Part shown: positions 47,497 through 60,611 of the stretch, one piece after another | Numbering within the stretch: the first letter of the stretch is position 1 | Layout of the letters: every line of letters begins with the position of its first letter | Assembly (NCBI GenBank): GCA_038049695.1 | Contig: CP142452.1 | Location: 107,331,001-107,395,000, forward strand | Length of the DNA: 64,000 bases | Source: Cinnamomum chago | Lineage: Eukaryota; Streptophyta; Magnoliopsida; Laurales; Lauraceae | Direction: 5' to 3' | The notes under the pieces: model-generated | What the model was told of the DNA's origin: nothing | Databases searched by the model: none | The model's input: the letters and a program-made list of their open reading frames with translations, nothing else | Made by a program: the position numbers and the translations under genes

Positions 47497-49414
47497 TGAA
47501 AGTCCACGAGGATCCTAACCCTAGAGGGGGGGGTGAATAGGGTGAGCTACAACTATGACCAATTTAAACCAATTTTAATTTCTTAAACAAAACTAGTCAC
47601 ATGTGATGAATAATCAATCAATATGCGGAAGCTAAACAAATCAATCACCACATAGCAATCACCACAACACAATATTTATAGTGGTTCGGCCAACGTGCCT
47701 ACATCCACTACCGGCTTGTGTATCCAACACCCCACCGGATTTCACTATTTATGCTTTTTACTAGGCTAAGCAATAACCCTTACAAAGTTGTTTTTCTAGG
47801 CTAAACAACAACCTCTCAATGTGCTTTTAGAGGCTAAGCAATAACCTTTACAATGTTGCTTTTCAAAGGCTAAACAACAACCTTACAATGTGCTTTTCAA
47901 GGCTAAGCAATAACCTTTACAAATCAAGATTTCTCAAAGAAAGTGTCTTCACAAAAGAACACTCCAAGAGATACAATTTAAGCTCAATTTAATTTGCCTC
48001 TAAATAGGCGGATATGAAAATTAAAACTAACTCACACAAACACTCAAAGAAATGCAAAGATGTATGCTTATGAAGTGTAAGTGTGAAAACTTCAATCAAG
48101 TTTAAAAGTAAGCTCAATCAATTTGTGCTTAATGCACTTTGAAAGTTTAAGGCACAAAAAGATATGATTGAAGTTCTATGCAAATCACTTGAACAATTAC
48201 ACACTTGTGAATGATATGAAAATCTAAAGATCACAAGTTGTATGAAAGTGTTTAAGCCTAATCAAGTGATGCATGTGCAATGTTGTTTTCAAAAACTAAT
48301 TTGACTAAAGATTAAATGAATGAAAACAACAAGGGAAGTTTCAACCAAGTGAAGTAATCATGCAATAAAGGAAATCAAAGATTTATGGCTAAGCATGATT
48401 AAGAAAGTTTAAAACAAAACTTGGGTTGAAATCAAAGTGATGAATCCAATCTTGAATATCAAAGATGGAGGGAAGAAAGGATTCAACACATCATTGTTAT
48501 CATGCTTGAAATCATTTTCTAAAGTTTCAAATAAAGCACATAACAAATGATTAATTAAAAGTAAAACTTACTTGGAGATTTAACTTAGTTGATCCAAGCT
48601 TAAGCTTCACTTAATGACCCCTTGATGTCTCTTAGATCATCCCCTTTGTCTTGTCTCAAAGCTCCTCAAAGAAGGCTTAAAAATCTCCAACCAAAGACAA
48701 AGGAAAGAACTCATTTATATCCCCAAAACAGCCCAACGGCTAGTTTACCCGGTCAACCGGCCATAACAGGCAGGTTAACCGGCCAAGCACAACGGTCATA
48801 AAAAGAGCCGTTGTGTTTTGGGTCATCCTGCACTGTGGCCGGTTAACCGGGCTAACATGGCCGGTTAACCGGCTACACTGCGGGTTGACCACCCCGGTTA
48901 ACCCCATGGTTAACCCCGCAGCACCAAAATTCCCAAAAAATGCATTTTTCACAGTTTTGCTTGGGGGAACTTTTTGGCCACTAAATCAAGCTTGGAAAAC
49001 ATGTTTTAAAGATTCTAAAGGTTTTTAAAACATGACATAAAAAGCCTAAAAAGTTTCAAAACTTTTAAAACAAAGGCTTGCTTGATTTCTTGAAAACTCT
49101 TTTCAAATGAAATTGCATACACAAATGATTCTTTTTGTGATGAATGTATGCAAAACTCAAACCTAAATTCACAAGATGATTTTCCAAATATAATGCACAA
49201 GGAATTAGGTTTTCAAAAGAGTTTTGGGTTCTAAAACCAATGCATCCAAGTTTAAAACCAAACCATGCATAAAACAAAAGCTTTCCCAAATCTTAAAAGC
49301 TATGCATGTATAAAACTAGATTTCAAGATATTTTAAATCAATGCATGTGTGTGAATTCAAAAGATGCCAATATGCAAATGCATCCATCAAATTGCAAATA
49401 CAAAATCTCTAACA
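47497..49414 (-). mobile_element. LTR-B shared by B3 and B4
   Basis: Full-length 1918 bp with five leader-repeat units (the fourth is the one LTR 789-2674 lacks). TATA at 48720-48713. Confidence 0.95.
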
Positions 49415-50102
49415 ATCTCCCCCTTTGCAATTTGATGGCAACTTACTCATCATTGAAATTACACACTTAGTCTTCAGCTCCCCTTAAGCTGGACAAGTCT
49501 AGAAATCTTCTTGGATGCTCCTTCTCTTAGCCTGGGCTCTTTGGCTCTTTTCTTCAATCTTCTTGATGCTTGGAGCTTGATCATTCTTCAAGCTTTCTCT
49601 TCTCATCTTCCTCTTTATGGCCAAGCATCTTCTTTAGCTCCAAGCTTTCCTTCTTCTATTTGCTCTCCCCCTTTGTCCATGCCTCTCTCTTCCTTTGGCA
49701 AGATATGCATTCACTCCCTTTGTAGAAGATCATACACAACTCTCCTTAGGAAGCTTGGACATTCTCTTCACCCTTCTTGAGAACTTGAATTCTTTCTCCC
49801 CCTTTGATGGATAGGAGATCTTCGAGTACTTGAACTCTCGAACTCTCTCCCCCTTTGAAGAGTAGGAGATCTTTGAGTCACACTTGAACTCTCTCTCCCC
49901 CTTTGACATTAAATTGTAAAGGTACCTACACACATGAGACAAGAAAAATACCTTTAGTAGCACCTGTTAACAAATGAAATCGAAAATGAAATTCATAACA
50001 GGCTATCATGTATGTAAGTTAACTCTAAGGGCTCAAAGGCAATCCAAGGGTGAATTTGATCAAAACTAATACTTCCTATGAAGGTTTACACTCCCCCTCA
50101 AT

Positions 50103-51878
50103 CCATTCTCTTCTTTTGTCAAACTTTTGACAAGATATAACTATTAGATTCAAGAAGTAGATGGTTTAACCAAGTGAGGGTCAACTTCAAGGAAAGGATT
50201 AGATTCATATAACTATAAGGCTCATATGATCAAATTACCAAAAGAGAGCAAGGTCTAAAGGGAAAAACGATCATGGATACCAATTGAAATAAACATATCA
50301 ATTGAGATTAAAGGATGTGACTATAAACTCAATCACTCTAAAATGGATTTAAGAGAATATAACTAATAGGATAAAATCCAAGTTAGAGCTATCCATGATG
50401 CAATGGGGTTTTACTAAAACATAGCATCAATCAATATAACTTATGAAAATCATATGCTATGTAAGTTTTGAACTCATTTCATTCAATCAATAAATATGAC
50501 TATTAAAGTTCAAGATGAGTGAAATGAAATTCAAACATGAAGCCAACCTCAAATAATAACCAACCAATATTATTAACACATAAACATGGTGGTCATGAGA
50601 TATACCTATAGGAGCAAAGGAGGTGGCAACATGAGCATTATGATGCTAATGGTGTGTGACATGGAACAATCATATTACTATCAAGCTCAATCCATTGTAC
50701 ACAAGGTCTATCACATACACAAGAAATCAAATCAATCAAAAATTATACCAATAGAAACCAATTGAATTTGATAACATGATAAAGAGCAAGAATGCGGCAA
50801 ACTCCATCAAGCATCATAAATGTATATTCATCACTTTAAAAATATAACTATTGAGCATAGTGATGAACATGGTAAATTGCAATGCAAAAGAATATTACTT
50901 GGTAATGCATGCAATTTCCAAAGTGTCAAAATCATATGAATTCAACATCTAAGATATCCATCAAACATATAGAAATACAATGAATGGATTTCAAAGATAT
51001 TCATATGATCAAGAACACTACTATGAGGTTGAAACATGTATAAGGATGATATCAAGAGAGTCTACATGAATCAACATCATAACCATCCAAAAAGAAATGA
51101 CTAGAAAGCATAGAGGATGGATTTGGGTTCTAGTATGGTTTCTACAAGTGTAACTAAGGTCACAACCATACATGGAACCAAATGTCATTTGCATATTAAA
51201 AGAATAACTAAATGAGCATAGATGCAAACAACATTCATTTCCATTTCTAAGATAATGAAACCAAAAGAAAAGGAAATGATAACATGGAACATGCTTAGAA
51301 GATTATAACTAATGATGTTAAAAAACATTTCCATTCAACCAATCTTCAAATCATTTTGATAAACAAAATCCAACAATGAGCATAAAAGAATGATTTTGAA
51401 GATCAATTTTCAACATGTATATTAAAAGATATAACTTAATTGAAACACATACAAGTTGAATTTTCAAAACAATGATTTTCCATATAAAAATATAACTTAG
51501 AAATCCATGGAAAAACTTGAATTGAATCAAATCATTTGATTTACAAAAAGGATCTAACTAAGACATCCATCAAATGATTTAACAACAATTGATCATGAAA
51601 AATCTAGCTATAAAGCTTTTGAAATCACAATCAATTGCTCATGTAGAAATGCAATGCAAAACATAAAACTAAATGAGTGCAAAAAGCAAATCAAACATGA
51701 TGAAATTATAATCAAGAGATTTTGAAAACCATGACATGTAACTTAGAATGGTGTATGAAAACAAAATCAATTGATCATAAAGAAGCAATGCATTTTAAGA
51801 AATGTAACTAAGAAGGAACAAAATGCAAATGCAACATGACCAACAAAGTGATTTAACTATTAAAGAATAGGTTGGTCA
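50103..51878 (-). other. Hairpin train, unit B4
   Basis: Copy of 3363-5138 at offset 46740. Confidence 0.74.
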
Positions 51879-51893
51879 AGAGGGGTCAAGGCC

Positions 51894-53441
51894 TTAAGGT
51901 TTGTCTAGGTAAATAACTTTAGGAATCCACCTAAGGTCTTGAGAGGGTTGAACTTTGAGGTCTTGTTTTGGAGTCCCACCAACTATAGGAGATTTGACTT
52001 GATAAATTTTCAATTTAAACTTATCACCATGATATTTAGATTTGACTAAATTTAGCTTAGATTGGTGATTAGTCTTTTGAGGTTGGTGAGTTTTCTTCTT
52101 AGGGGATTGATTCATTTTTCTTTTCTTCTTATTTTCTCCCTTTCTTTGACTTTTGAAATTTAGATTTAACTTTGTAATTTTCTTCAAAAGTTCTTTCATG
52201 TTTTGACTTAAGGGAGGTAGGTTGAGAAGCTTTTTGTTCATAGATTCTTTTAAGCTTGGTTTGACTTGTTTAACCTTTTTAGAATCTATCTTAGGAGACT
52301 CCATTTTAAATGATTTAACTTGTTTAGTCTTTTTGGAGTCTTCTTTGATTTTTAGTGTCTTACCCTTCATTGATTTTGATTCTATCTTCTTGAGTTCAAA
52401 GATGGGTTTAGACACATGGCTTCTCTTTCTTAGTTTGCACTCAAACCTAAAATGTCCTTCATTGCCACAATAATCACATTTTGTTTTAGGCAAGGGACAA
52501 AGAGTGCTAGAGAAAGAGGACTCACCTTTCACAAAAGTGTTGGTGAATTTAGGGTCATAAGACATATTCCTATTAAATCCAATACCCGTCCTATCTCCAT
52601 GAGATTTACCCAATTTGAATAATTTTTCAAGTTTCTCTTCACTTTGGGTAAACTTGCACTCATACTTTTGTTTATAGCTTTCAAGTTGAGTGACTTTGGT
52701 TATAAGGATTGAATTTTCATTTCTAACTTTTGAAAGTTCATTTTCAATTTCCTTATATTTGAATAGCTCTTCATTGGCAAGTTTTAATTCAAGCTTTAGT
52801 TCATCAATAACATTAGATCCAAGCTCTTGAGTTTTTAACTTACTTTTGATCATCTTGGCTTCTAAATTGTTAAAGTCTTTATCTTGTCTTTTAATTGTAT
52901 CTCTTAGGTTCAAATTTTCATTTTTAAGCTCATCACAATTTATCTTAATCTCATTTAATTCATCTTGAGCATTAGATTAATTTTCCTTAGAGATAGTCAA
53001 TTTAGATTCAAGATTGTTAAAGTCTTTATCTTGCCTTTTTATTTGATCTCTTAGAATTAAATTTTCCTTATTGACATTATCATAATCCATCTTTAATTCT
53101 CTTAGTTCATCTTGAATGTTAGATAGATTATTTAAAGAGATCATGAACTTAGATTCTACACAATTTATAAATTCATCTTTTTCTCTAAGTTCATTTTTAG
53201 AAGAGTCTAATTCTTGGTTTAGCCTTATAGAATCTTCTTTTAATCTTTTATTTTTCTTGGAAACCTCTAAGGACCATGTGTACAACTCCTCATAGGCTTC
53301 AAGTTCATCATATTCTTCTTCTTTTAATTCAAGTTGAGATTCTTTAATTTCAATTTTTGAATCTCCATAAGATGGAAGAATGAGGGGTCTAGAAGAATCT
53401 ACAAGGTCTAGCATAGTGGAGTCCATTCTAATGATTTTCAT
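51894..53441 (-). pseudogene. gag, C-terminal half, broken copy B4
   Basis: ATG at 53441 and the shared TAA at 52979-52977. The remainder is open to 51894. Confidence 0.85.
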
Positions 53442-53527
53442 ATAAGGACAACTCTAGGGTTTTAACTCTAGGTTTTTACACCTAATCAAGAGTTCCAAAC
53501 ACTTGATCCTAAGGGATTAGAGCACTT

Positions 53528-53540
53528 GGCTCTGATACCA
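53528..53540 (-). other. Primer-binding site, unit B4
   Basis: Sense TGGTATCAGAGCC. The LTR begins at 53543. Confidence 0.95.
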
Positions 53541-53542
53541 AT

Positions 53543-55460
53543 TGAAAGTCCACGAGGATCCTAACCCTAGAGGGGGGGGTGAATAGGGTGAGCTACAACT
53601 ATGACCAATTTAAACCAATTTTAATTTCTTAAACAAAACTAGTCACATGTGATGAATAATCAATCAATATGCGGAAGCTAAACAAATCAATCACCACATA
53701 GCAATCACCACAACACAATATTTATAGTGGTTCGGCCAACGTGCCTACATCCACTACCGGCTTGTGTATCCAACACCCCACCGGATTTCACTATTTATGC
53801 TTTTTACTAGGCTAAGCAATAACCCTTACAAAGTTGTTTTTCTAGGCTAAACAACAACCTCTCAATGTGCTTTTAGAGGCTAAGCAATAACCTTTACAAT
53901 GTTGCTTTTCAAAGGCTAAACAACAACCTTACAATGTGCTTTTCAAGGCTAAGCAATAACCTTTACAAATCAAGATTTCTCAAAGAAAGTGTCTTCACAA
54001 AAGAACACTCCAAGAGATACAATTTAAGCTCAATTTAATTTGCCTCTAAATAGGCGGATATGAAAATTAAAACTAACTCACACAAACACTCAAAGAAATG
54101 CAAAGATGTATGCTTATGAAGTGTAAGTGTGAAAACTTCAATCAAGTTTAAAAGTAAGCTCAATCAATTTGTGCTTAATGCACTTTGAAAGTTTAAGGCA
54201 CAAAAAGATATGATTGAAGTTCTATGCAAATCACTTGAACAATTACACACTTGTGAATGATATGAAAATCTAAAGATCACAAGTTGTATGAAAGTGTTTA
54301 AGCCTAATCAAGTGATGCATGTGCAATGTTGTTTTCAAAAACTAATTTGACTAAAGATTAAATGAATGAAAACAACAAGGGAAGTTTCAACCAAGTGAAG
54401 TAATCATGCAATAAAGGAAATCAAAGATTTATGGCTAAGCATGATTAAGAAAGTTTAAAACAAAACTTGGGTTGAAATCAAAGTGATGAATCCAATCTTG
54501 AATATCAAAGATGGAGGGAAGAAAGGATTCAACACATCATTGTTATCATGCTTGAAATCATTTTCTAAAGTTTCAAATAAAGCACATAACAAATGATTAA
54601 TTAAAAGTAAAACTTACTTGGAGATTTAACTTAGTTGATCCAAGCTTAAGCTTCACTTAATGACCCCTTGATGTCTCTTAGATCATCCCCTTTGTCTTGT
54701 CTCAAAGCTCCTCAAAGAAGGCTTAAAAATCTCCAACCAAAGACAAAGGAAAGAACTCATTTATATCCCCAAAACAGCCCAACGGCTAGTTTACCCGGTC
54801 AACCGGCCATAACAGGCAGGTTAACCGGCCAAGCACAACGGTCATAAAAAGAGCCGTTGTGTTTTGGGTCATCCTGCACTGTGGCCGGTTAACCGGGCTA
54901 ACATGGCCGGTTAACCGGCTACACTGCGGGTTGACCACCCCGGTTAACCCCATGGTTAACCCCGCAGCACCAAAATTCCCAAAAAATGCATTTTTCACAG
55001 TTTTGCTTGGGGGAACTTTTTGGCCACTAAATCAAGCTTGGAAAACATGTTTTAAAGATTCTAAAGGTTTTTAAAACATGACATAAAAAGCCTAAAAAGT
55101 TTCAAAACTTTTAAAACAAAGGCTTGCTTGATTTCTTGAAAACTCTTTTCAAATGAAATTGCATACACAAATGATTCTTTTTGTGATGAATGTATGCAAA
55201 ACTCAAACCTAAATTCACAAGATGATTTTCCAAATATAATGCACAAGGAATTAGGTTTTCAAAAGAGTTTTGGGTTCTAAAACCAATGCATCCAAGTTTA
55301 AAACCAAACCATGCATAAAACAAAAGCTTTCCCAAATCTTAAAAGCTATGCATGTATAAAACTAGATTTCAAGATATTTTAAATCAATGCATGTGTGTGA
55401 ATTCAAAAGATGCCAATATGCAAATGCATCCATCAAATTGCAAATACAAAATCTCTAACA
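53543..55460 (-). mobile_element. LTR-B, 5' LTR at the right end of the array
   Basis: Full-length 1918 bp, ending CTCTAACA and followed by the TTGTC duplication and plus-strand host-element sequence. In sense it would be the promoter furthest upstream. TATA at 54766-54759. Confidence 0.95.
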
Positions 55461-55542
55461 TTGTCCAGCTTAGGGGGAGCTGAAGACTTGGTGTGTAATT
55501 TCAATGATGAGTAAGTTGCCATCAAATTGCAAAGGGGGAGAT
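55461..55542 (+). mobile_element. 3' internal end and PPT of the plus-strand host element
   Basis: It begins with the right TTGTC copy, continues CAGCTTAGGGGGAGC, and ends in the polypurine tract AAAGGGGGAGAT (55531-55542) directly before an LTR start TGTTAGGG. It joins seamlessly to 570-788 when the array and one TTGTC are removed, matching the undisturbed sequence of the array units near 8600-8670. Confidence 0.93.
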
Positions 55543-57271
55543 TGTTAGGGATTTTGTATTTGCAATTTGATGGATGCATTTGCACTTTAGCATCATTTGA
55601 ATTCTCACACTTGCATTGTTTTAGAAAACCTTGAAATCTAGTTTTATACATGCATAGCTTTTAAGATTTGGAAAAGTATTTGTTTTATGCATGTTTTGGT
55701 TCTAAACTTGGATGCATTAGTGTTAGATCCCAAACTCTTTTGAAAACCTATTTCCTTGTGCATTACATTTGGAAAATCATCTTGTGAATTTAGGTTTGAG
55801 TCTTGCATACATTCTTCACAAAAAAAACATTTTTGTATGCATTTTCATTTGAAAAGAGTTTTATCAAATCAAGCTAGCCTTTGGTTTTAAACTTTTGAAT
55901 CATTTTAGGCTTTGGGTGTTTCATGTTTTTAAACATCTTAGAATGTCTTAAAACATGTATTCTAGCTTGGTTTAGTGGCCCAAAAATCCCCCCAAAGAAA
56001 TACCTTCAAATATGCAAATTTTGGGAATTTTGGTCCCAGGCCAGAAACGCAGTGTTCCAGGTCGACCGAGCCTGGCCTAGGTCGACCGAGAACACTACCG
56101 TTGGCCATTTTTCCAACGGTCAGAAAACTAGCCGTTGTGTGGTCTAGGTCGACCGAGACCCCTTCCTGGTCAACCGAGAGACTAGCCGTTGGACTGTTTT
56201 GTGCTATAAAGTCCATTCATTTCCAACCTTTTTCAAGGCTTGACACATGAACTTTTGAGAGCATTTTGGAGCCAAAGAAAGGGGAAGAAGTTGGAAAGGC
56301 TAGAGGGCCATTTGGAAATCAAATGCTTGAGATTTAAAAAGGTAGACCTTACTTATCATTTTGATTTCCATTAAAATTAGAATCTATGCATGTTAAATCT
56401 TTGTATTTTGTTTTATGCATGATTTCTAGTTTTTAAAGAGTTGTTTTGCAAACTTTTTATCATCTTTGGAATATTAAGAATAGTTTGCAAACTCTCTTGA
56501 CTAATTCACATGTTCTTAGACTTTTATATTCATACAACTTGTTTAACTTATTTCTTCAAAGTTGTTTGAATCTTTTATGTGATTAGTCTTATCTTCAATC
56601 ATCATTTTATAAGCCTTGATTTTAAAATGCATCATGCATTCATTTAAGAGCTTCCTTGTTGAAATTGATTGAAGAAACACATTCATACACTTGTGCACAC
56701 ACTTTAACTTGTTTTGGTGTATGTTTGTAATTTGTTATTCACTTTCACATTAGCCTATTTAAGAGGCAATTTCATTGAGCTTTAAATTGTATCTCTTAGA
56801 GTGATCTTTTGTGAAGACACTTTCTTTGAGAAATCTTTATCTTGTAAGGTTATTGCTTAGCCTAAGAAAAGCATCTTGCAAGGTTATTGCTTAGCCTAAG
56901 AAAAGCATTTTGTAAAGGTTATTGCTTAGCCTATAAAAGCACATTGAGAGGTTGTTGTTTAGCCTAGAAAAACAACATTGTAAGGGCTATTGCTTAGCCT
57001 AGTAAAAAGCATAAATAGTGGAAATCCGGTGGGGTGATTGGATTACAAGCCGGTAGTGGACATAGGCATTGAGGCCGAACCACTATAAATCTGTGTGTAG
57101 TGGTGTTTGCTTTGTGATGATTGTTTTATTAGCTTCCGCATTTTGATTGTTTATCATCACTTGTGACTAAGTTATGTTAAGAAATTAAAATTGGTCTAAA
57201 ATTGGTCATAGTTGTAGCACACCCTATTCACCCCCCCCCCCCTCTAGGGTTAGGATCCCAAGGAACTTTCA
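55543..57271 (+). mobile_element. 3' LTR of the plus-strand host element
   Basis: 1729 bp, TGTTAGGGATTT..GGAACTTTCA. It has degenerate paired palindromes (GGTCGACC near 56060, 56080 and 56148, GGTCAACC near 56169), the MSA match TCCAACGGTCA at 56112-56122, TATA CTATAAAG at 56204-56211, and leader repeats at about 56845-57010. The CCAAGGAACTTTCA terminus differs from the A/B end. The next bases are a G-run, probably a GGGGG duplication inside another LTR. Confidence 0.9.
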
Positions 57272-58909
57272 GGGGGGGTGAATAGGGTGCTCTACAAATT
57301 ATGACCAATTTAAAATTATATGAAGATAAACAAGTCACATAAGATGGTTTACCAGACAAGATGCGGAAGATAAGAAAACAAGCACCACAAGCAACCACCA
57401 CAACACCAAGGTTTATAGTGGTTCGGCCTCAATGCCTACGTCCACTACCGGCTTGTGATCCAATCACCCCACCGGATTTCCACTAACTATGCTTTTTACT
57501 AGGCTAAGCAATAACCTTTATAATGTTGTTTTTCTAGGCTCAACAACAACCTTTACAAGATGCTTTTCAAGGCTAAGCAATAACCTTTACAATGTGCTTT
57601 TCTAAGGCTAAGCAATAACCTTTACAAAGATGAATTTTCTCTAAGAAGGTGTCTCTTCAAGAATACTCTAAGAGATACAATTTTAGCTCAAATAAAATGC
57701 CTCTACATAGGCTGATATGAAGGTGTAATTCAAATCACAAACATACACTAAAACAAGCTAAAGTGTGTGCACAAGTGTATGTATGTTATACTTCAATCAA
57801 ACTCAACAATGAAGCTCTAAAAGGTATGCTTGATGCAATTTAAAAATAAAGCTTTAGAAGATGATGATTGAAGGTGAATGCTAATCACATGAAGAAATCA
57901 AACAACTTAAAGAAAAGATCTAAAACAAGTTGTATGAAAAGTAAAGTCTAAGAACACATGTGATTTAGGCATGAGAGTTTGCAAACCATTGTTAATATAC
58001 CAAAGATGATAATAAGTTTGCAAAACAACTCTTTAAGAACTAGAAATCATGCATAAATGGAAATACAAAGATTTAAACATGCATTGATTCTAATTTGAAT
58101 GGAAATAAAAAAGATTAGTAATGTGTACCTTTTAAAAACTCATGTATTTGATTTCCAAAAAGCTCTCTAGCCTTTTCACTTCATTCCCCTTTCCTTGGCT
58201 CCAATATGGTCTCAAAAGTTCATCTATCAAGCCTTGAAAAAGGTTGGAAATGAATGGACTTTATAACAAAAAACAGTCCAACGGCTAGTCCTCGGTCGAC
58301 CTAGAAATAGGCCTCGGTCGACCTAGACCACACAACGGGCAGAAAAATGACCGTTGGTGCTTCAGGTGGCAGTCACCCTGCAGTTGTCTCGGTCGATAGA
58401 GATACAGGTCTCGGTCGACCGGCGACACTGCCGGGTGAGTGCCCTGGGACCAAAAATCCAACTTTTTCTCATTTCAAAGTTTTTCCTTGGGGGATCTTTT
58501 GGCCACTAAATCAAGCTTGAAAAACATGTTTTAAAGATTCTAATGGTTTTTAAAACATGAACATAAAAAGCCTGAAATGATTTGAAACTTTAAACCATAG
58601 GCTAGTTTGATTTGATAAAACTCTTTTCAAATGAAAATGCATACACAAATGATTCTTTATGTGAAGAATGTATGCAAGGCTCAAACCTAAATTCTCAAAA
58701 TGATTTTCCAAACATAATGCACAAAAATTAGGTTCTCAAAAGAGTTTGGGTTCTAAAACATGCATGAATCAAATTCATTTTAAAAGCATGTGTAAATGCA
58801 TGAAAGAAACCAAGATCCAAAAGTCAAAACTTAAGAGCTTATGTGTGTGATCATTTCAAAGTGAAAGAGAGTGCATCCATCAACAATTGCAACAACCAAG
58901 GGCCTAACA
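57272..58909 (-). mobile_element. LTR, minus orientation, left end missing, nested in copia pol
   Basis: It begins within the G-run (GGGGGGGTGAATAGGG), lacking about 30-35 bp of its terminus, and ends GGGCCTAACA at 58909. It is related to the A/B LTRs but diverged. It has leader repeats near 57500-57620, the MSA match TCCAACGGCTA at 58277-58287, and decayed CGGTCGACC/CGGTCGATAG boxes at 58293-58430. The missing end probably lies left of the window, displaced when the plus-strand element inserted into the G-run. Whether it is a solo LTR cannot be decided here. Confidence 0.82.
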
Positions 58910-59976
58910 CCACGAGCATGGAATGCTCGTATAGACAATTATCTAGAAGAAAACGGGTTTTCCAAATCCCTGTATGAGCATTCAGTCTACACAAAAAGAA
59001 ATGCTCATGGAGAAATGCTCATAGTATGCCTCTATGTTGATGACTTACTATTCACTGGGAACAGCCCCAAGATGTTCCAAGAATTTAAGCATGCTATGTT
59101 CAAGGAGTTCGATATGACCAATTGCGGACTAATGTCCTTCTTCCTGGGTATAGAGGTCAAACAGCAAGAAGATGGAATTTCTATCTCACAGAAAAATATG
59201 CTAAAAAACTCCTTGAAAAATTCAGAATGAGCAACTGCAATCCTGTAAACACCCCTGTAGCAACAGGTCTGAGACTAACGAAAGAAGGAGAAGGAATAGA
59301 CATTAATCCGACACTATTCAAAAGCCTGATTGGAAGCCCAAGGTATCTCACAATCATGAGGCCAGATATTGTTTATGGTGTCGAACTTTTGAGCTGATAT
59401 ATGGAAAGACCAATGGAGTTGCACTGGGTCGCAACAAAAAGAATCTTACGGTACATCAAAGGTACCATGAATATTGGTCTTTTCTATGGCTATGGCAATG
59501 AAGCCAAGTTATATGGATATTCGGATAGTGACTGGGGAGGTGATCAAGATGAAAGAAAGAGCACTACTGGGTATGTGTTCTATCTTGGATCTACGGCTTT
59601 CACATGGGTTTCAAAGAAACAAAGCATTGTAGCTTTATCAACATGTGAAGATGAATATGTAGCAGCCTCAGCAGCAGTCTGTGAAGTTATATGGTTAAGA
59701 AACCTCTTAGAAGAATTTGATCACCCACAAGTTGAATCTACATCTATACATGTGGATAACAAATTTGCCATTGAACTTGCTAAGAATCCTATACAGCATG
59801 GAAGGAGTAAGCATATTGACATCAGGTGTCATTTCATAAGAGACCATGTAAAGCAGAAGACGGTGAAACTGGAGTACTGCAGCACCATAGAACAAGTGGC
59901 AGACATCTTCACTAAGGCTTTACCAACCGACACGTTCACAAGACTAAGGGCAAAGCTTGGTATGGAAAAAATATGA
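58910..59976 (+). pseudogene. Ty1-copia pol remnant: reverse transcriptase C-terminal part + RNase H
   Basis: The recognisable sequence starts in the RT domain (PRAW.ARID), includes the catalytic YVDD within LIVCLYVDDLLFTG, then FFLGIEVKQ. A frameshift near 59190-59200 moves the reading to another frame (KKLLEKFRMSNCNPVNTPVA). A TGA at 59395-59397 interrupts it (arginine is usual there). RNase H follows (YSDSDWGGD, STTGYVFYLG, VALSTCEDEYVA, DNKFAIELAKNP, HIDIRCHFIRD, DIFTKALP) and a normal stop ends it at 59976. Everything 5' of 58910 is displaced by the nested LTR. It belongs with the LTR at 60000, not with the array. Confidence 0.93.
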
Positions 59977-59983
59977 AGGTCAG

Positions 59984-59999
59984 TTTTGAGGGGGAGTAT
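59984..59999 (+). other. Polypurine tract of the copia element
   Basis: GTTTTGAGGGGGAGTAT directly precedes the LTR start TGTTAGTCAAC at 60000. Confidence 0.85.
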
Positions 60000-60611
60000 T
60001 GTTAGTCAACACTGACTCAAAAAAGTGAGTCTCTAGAACTCTCTTTCCCCTTCTCGCCTTTTACTAGAAGAGCCCATTCTAGAACAACTTGCCCATTCTA
60101 GAGAAGTCAGAACCGACTTCATGGATATTAAGCCACATGGACTGTTTCTAGAATCCTCAAGAACCTACACTACCTCCTCACACAAACCGACATTAACATT
60201 GGTGAATAAGTAAGCCACGTGAACCACTTAAGACCCACATGCTCTTAACCGACTCAAGTCCCATTAGGCTATAAATAGAGGTGCATGGCATGGAATGAAG
60301 ACACACTGAAGTGAAGTCAAGTCTAGCTCTCTAGTGTAGTGAGTAAAGAGTGAAGTGAGACACACTGAAGTGTGTATTGAGAAATTAGAGTGAGTGCTTC
60401 TTTGTAGTGAGTGAGTGTATTGTGTAAAGTATAGTGAGTGAGTTTCTTTCTTGTAAAAGTGTGTAGGTTTAAAAGTGTATTCCTTTGTAATAGTGTATTT
60501 GTGTAAAATTTAGAAAGTGGGTTCTTGTTTTTAGTGTAATTTGTATTTTGTAATTAAGCTGTAGCTAGTTAGTATCTCCCATTGTCCAAGTATCAAAGCC
60601 ATCTTCCAACA
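60000..60611 (+). mobile_element. 3' LTR (612 bp) of the decayed copia element
   Basis: It runs from TGTTAGTCAAC to CTTCCAACA and has a TATA box CTATAAATA at 60269-60277. It is unrelated to the long LTRs. It abuts receptor-kinase exon sequence, so the element inserted in that gene. The left flank needed to confirm a duplication (expected AAAAC) is outside the window. Confidence 0.88.

Larger units (their letters stand above)
49415..53542 (-). mobile_element. Internal region B4
   Basis: 4128 bp, the 5'-most unit in sense. It has a private T at 49917 (AAATTGTAAAGG) where the other B units have C. Confidence 0.92.
789..55460 (-). mobile_element. Composite tandem array of two gag-only copia elements (families A and B) with shared LTRs
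   Basis: Eight internal regions alternate with LTRs head to tail, all with sense on the minus strand: B1, A1, B2, A2, A3, A4, B3, B4. The unit period is 5779 bp for A and 6046 bp for B. One TTGTC duplication flanks the whole. Internal borders show nested events: A inserted in a B LTR with duplication ACCCT, and a solo LTR inserted in an A LTR with duplication GTTTT. One LTR (6803-8571) changes from B-type to A-type sequence. Unequal crossing-over between LTRs explains the series. Integration of a concatemer or of extrachromosomal circles is an alternative for parts of it. Confidence 0.9.

Noticed and set aside
59122..59230. Two overlapping genes in the copia remnant
   Set aside because: The overlap is the two sides of one frameshift in a single decayed pol.
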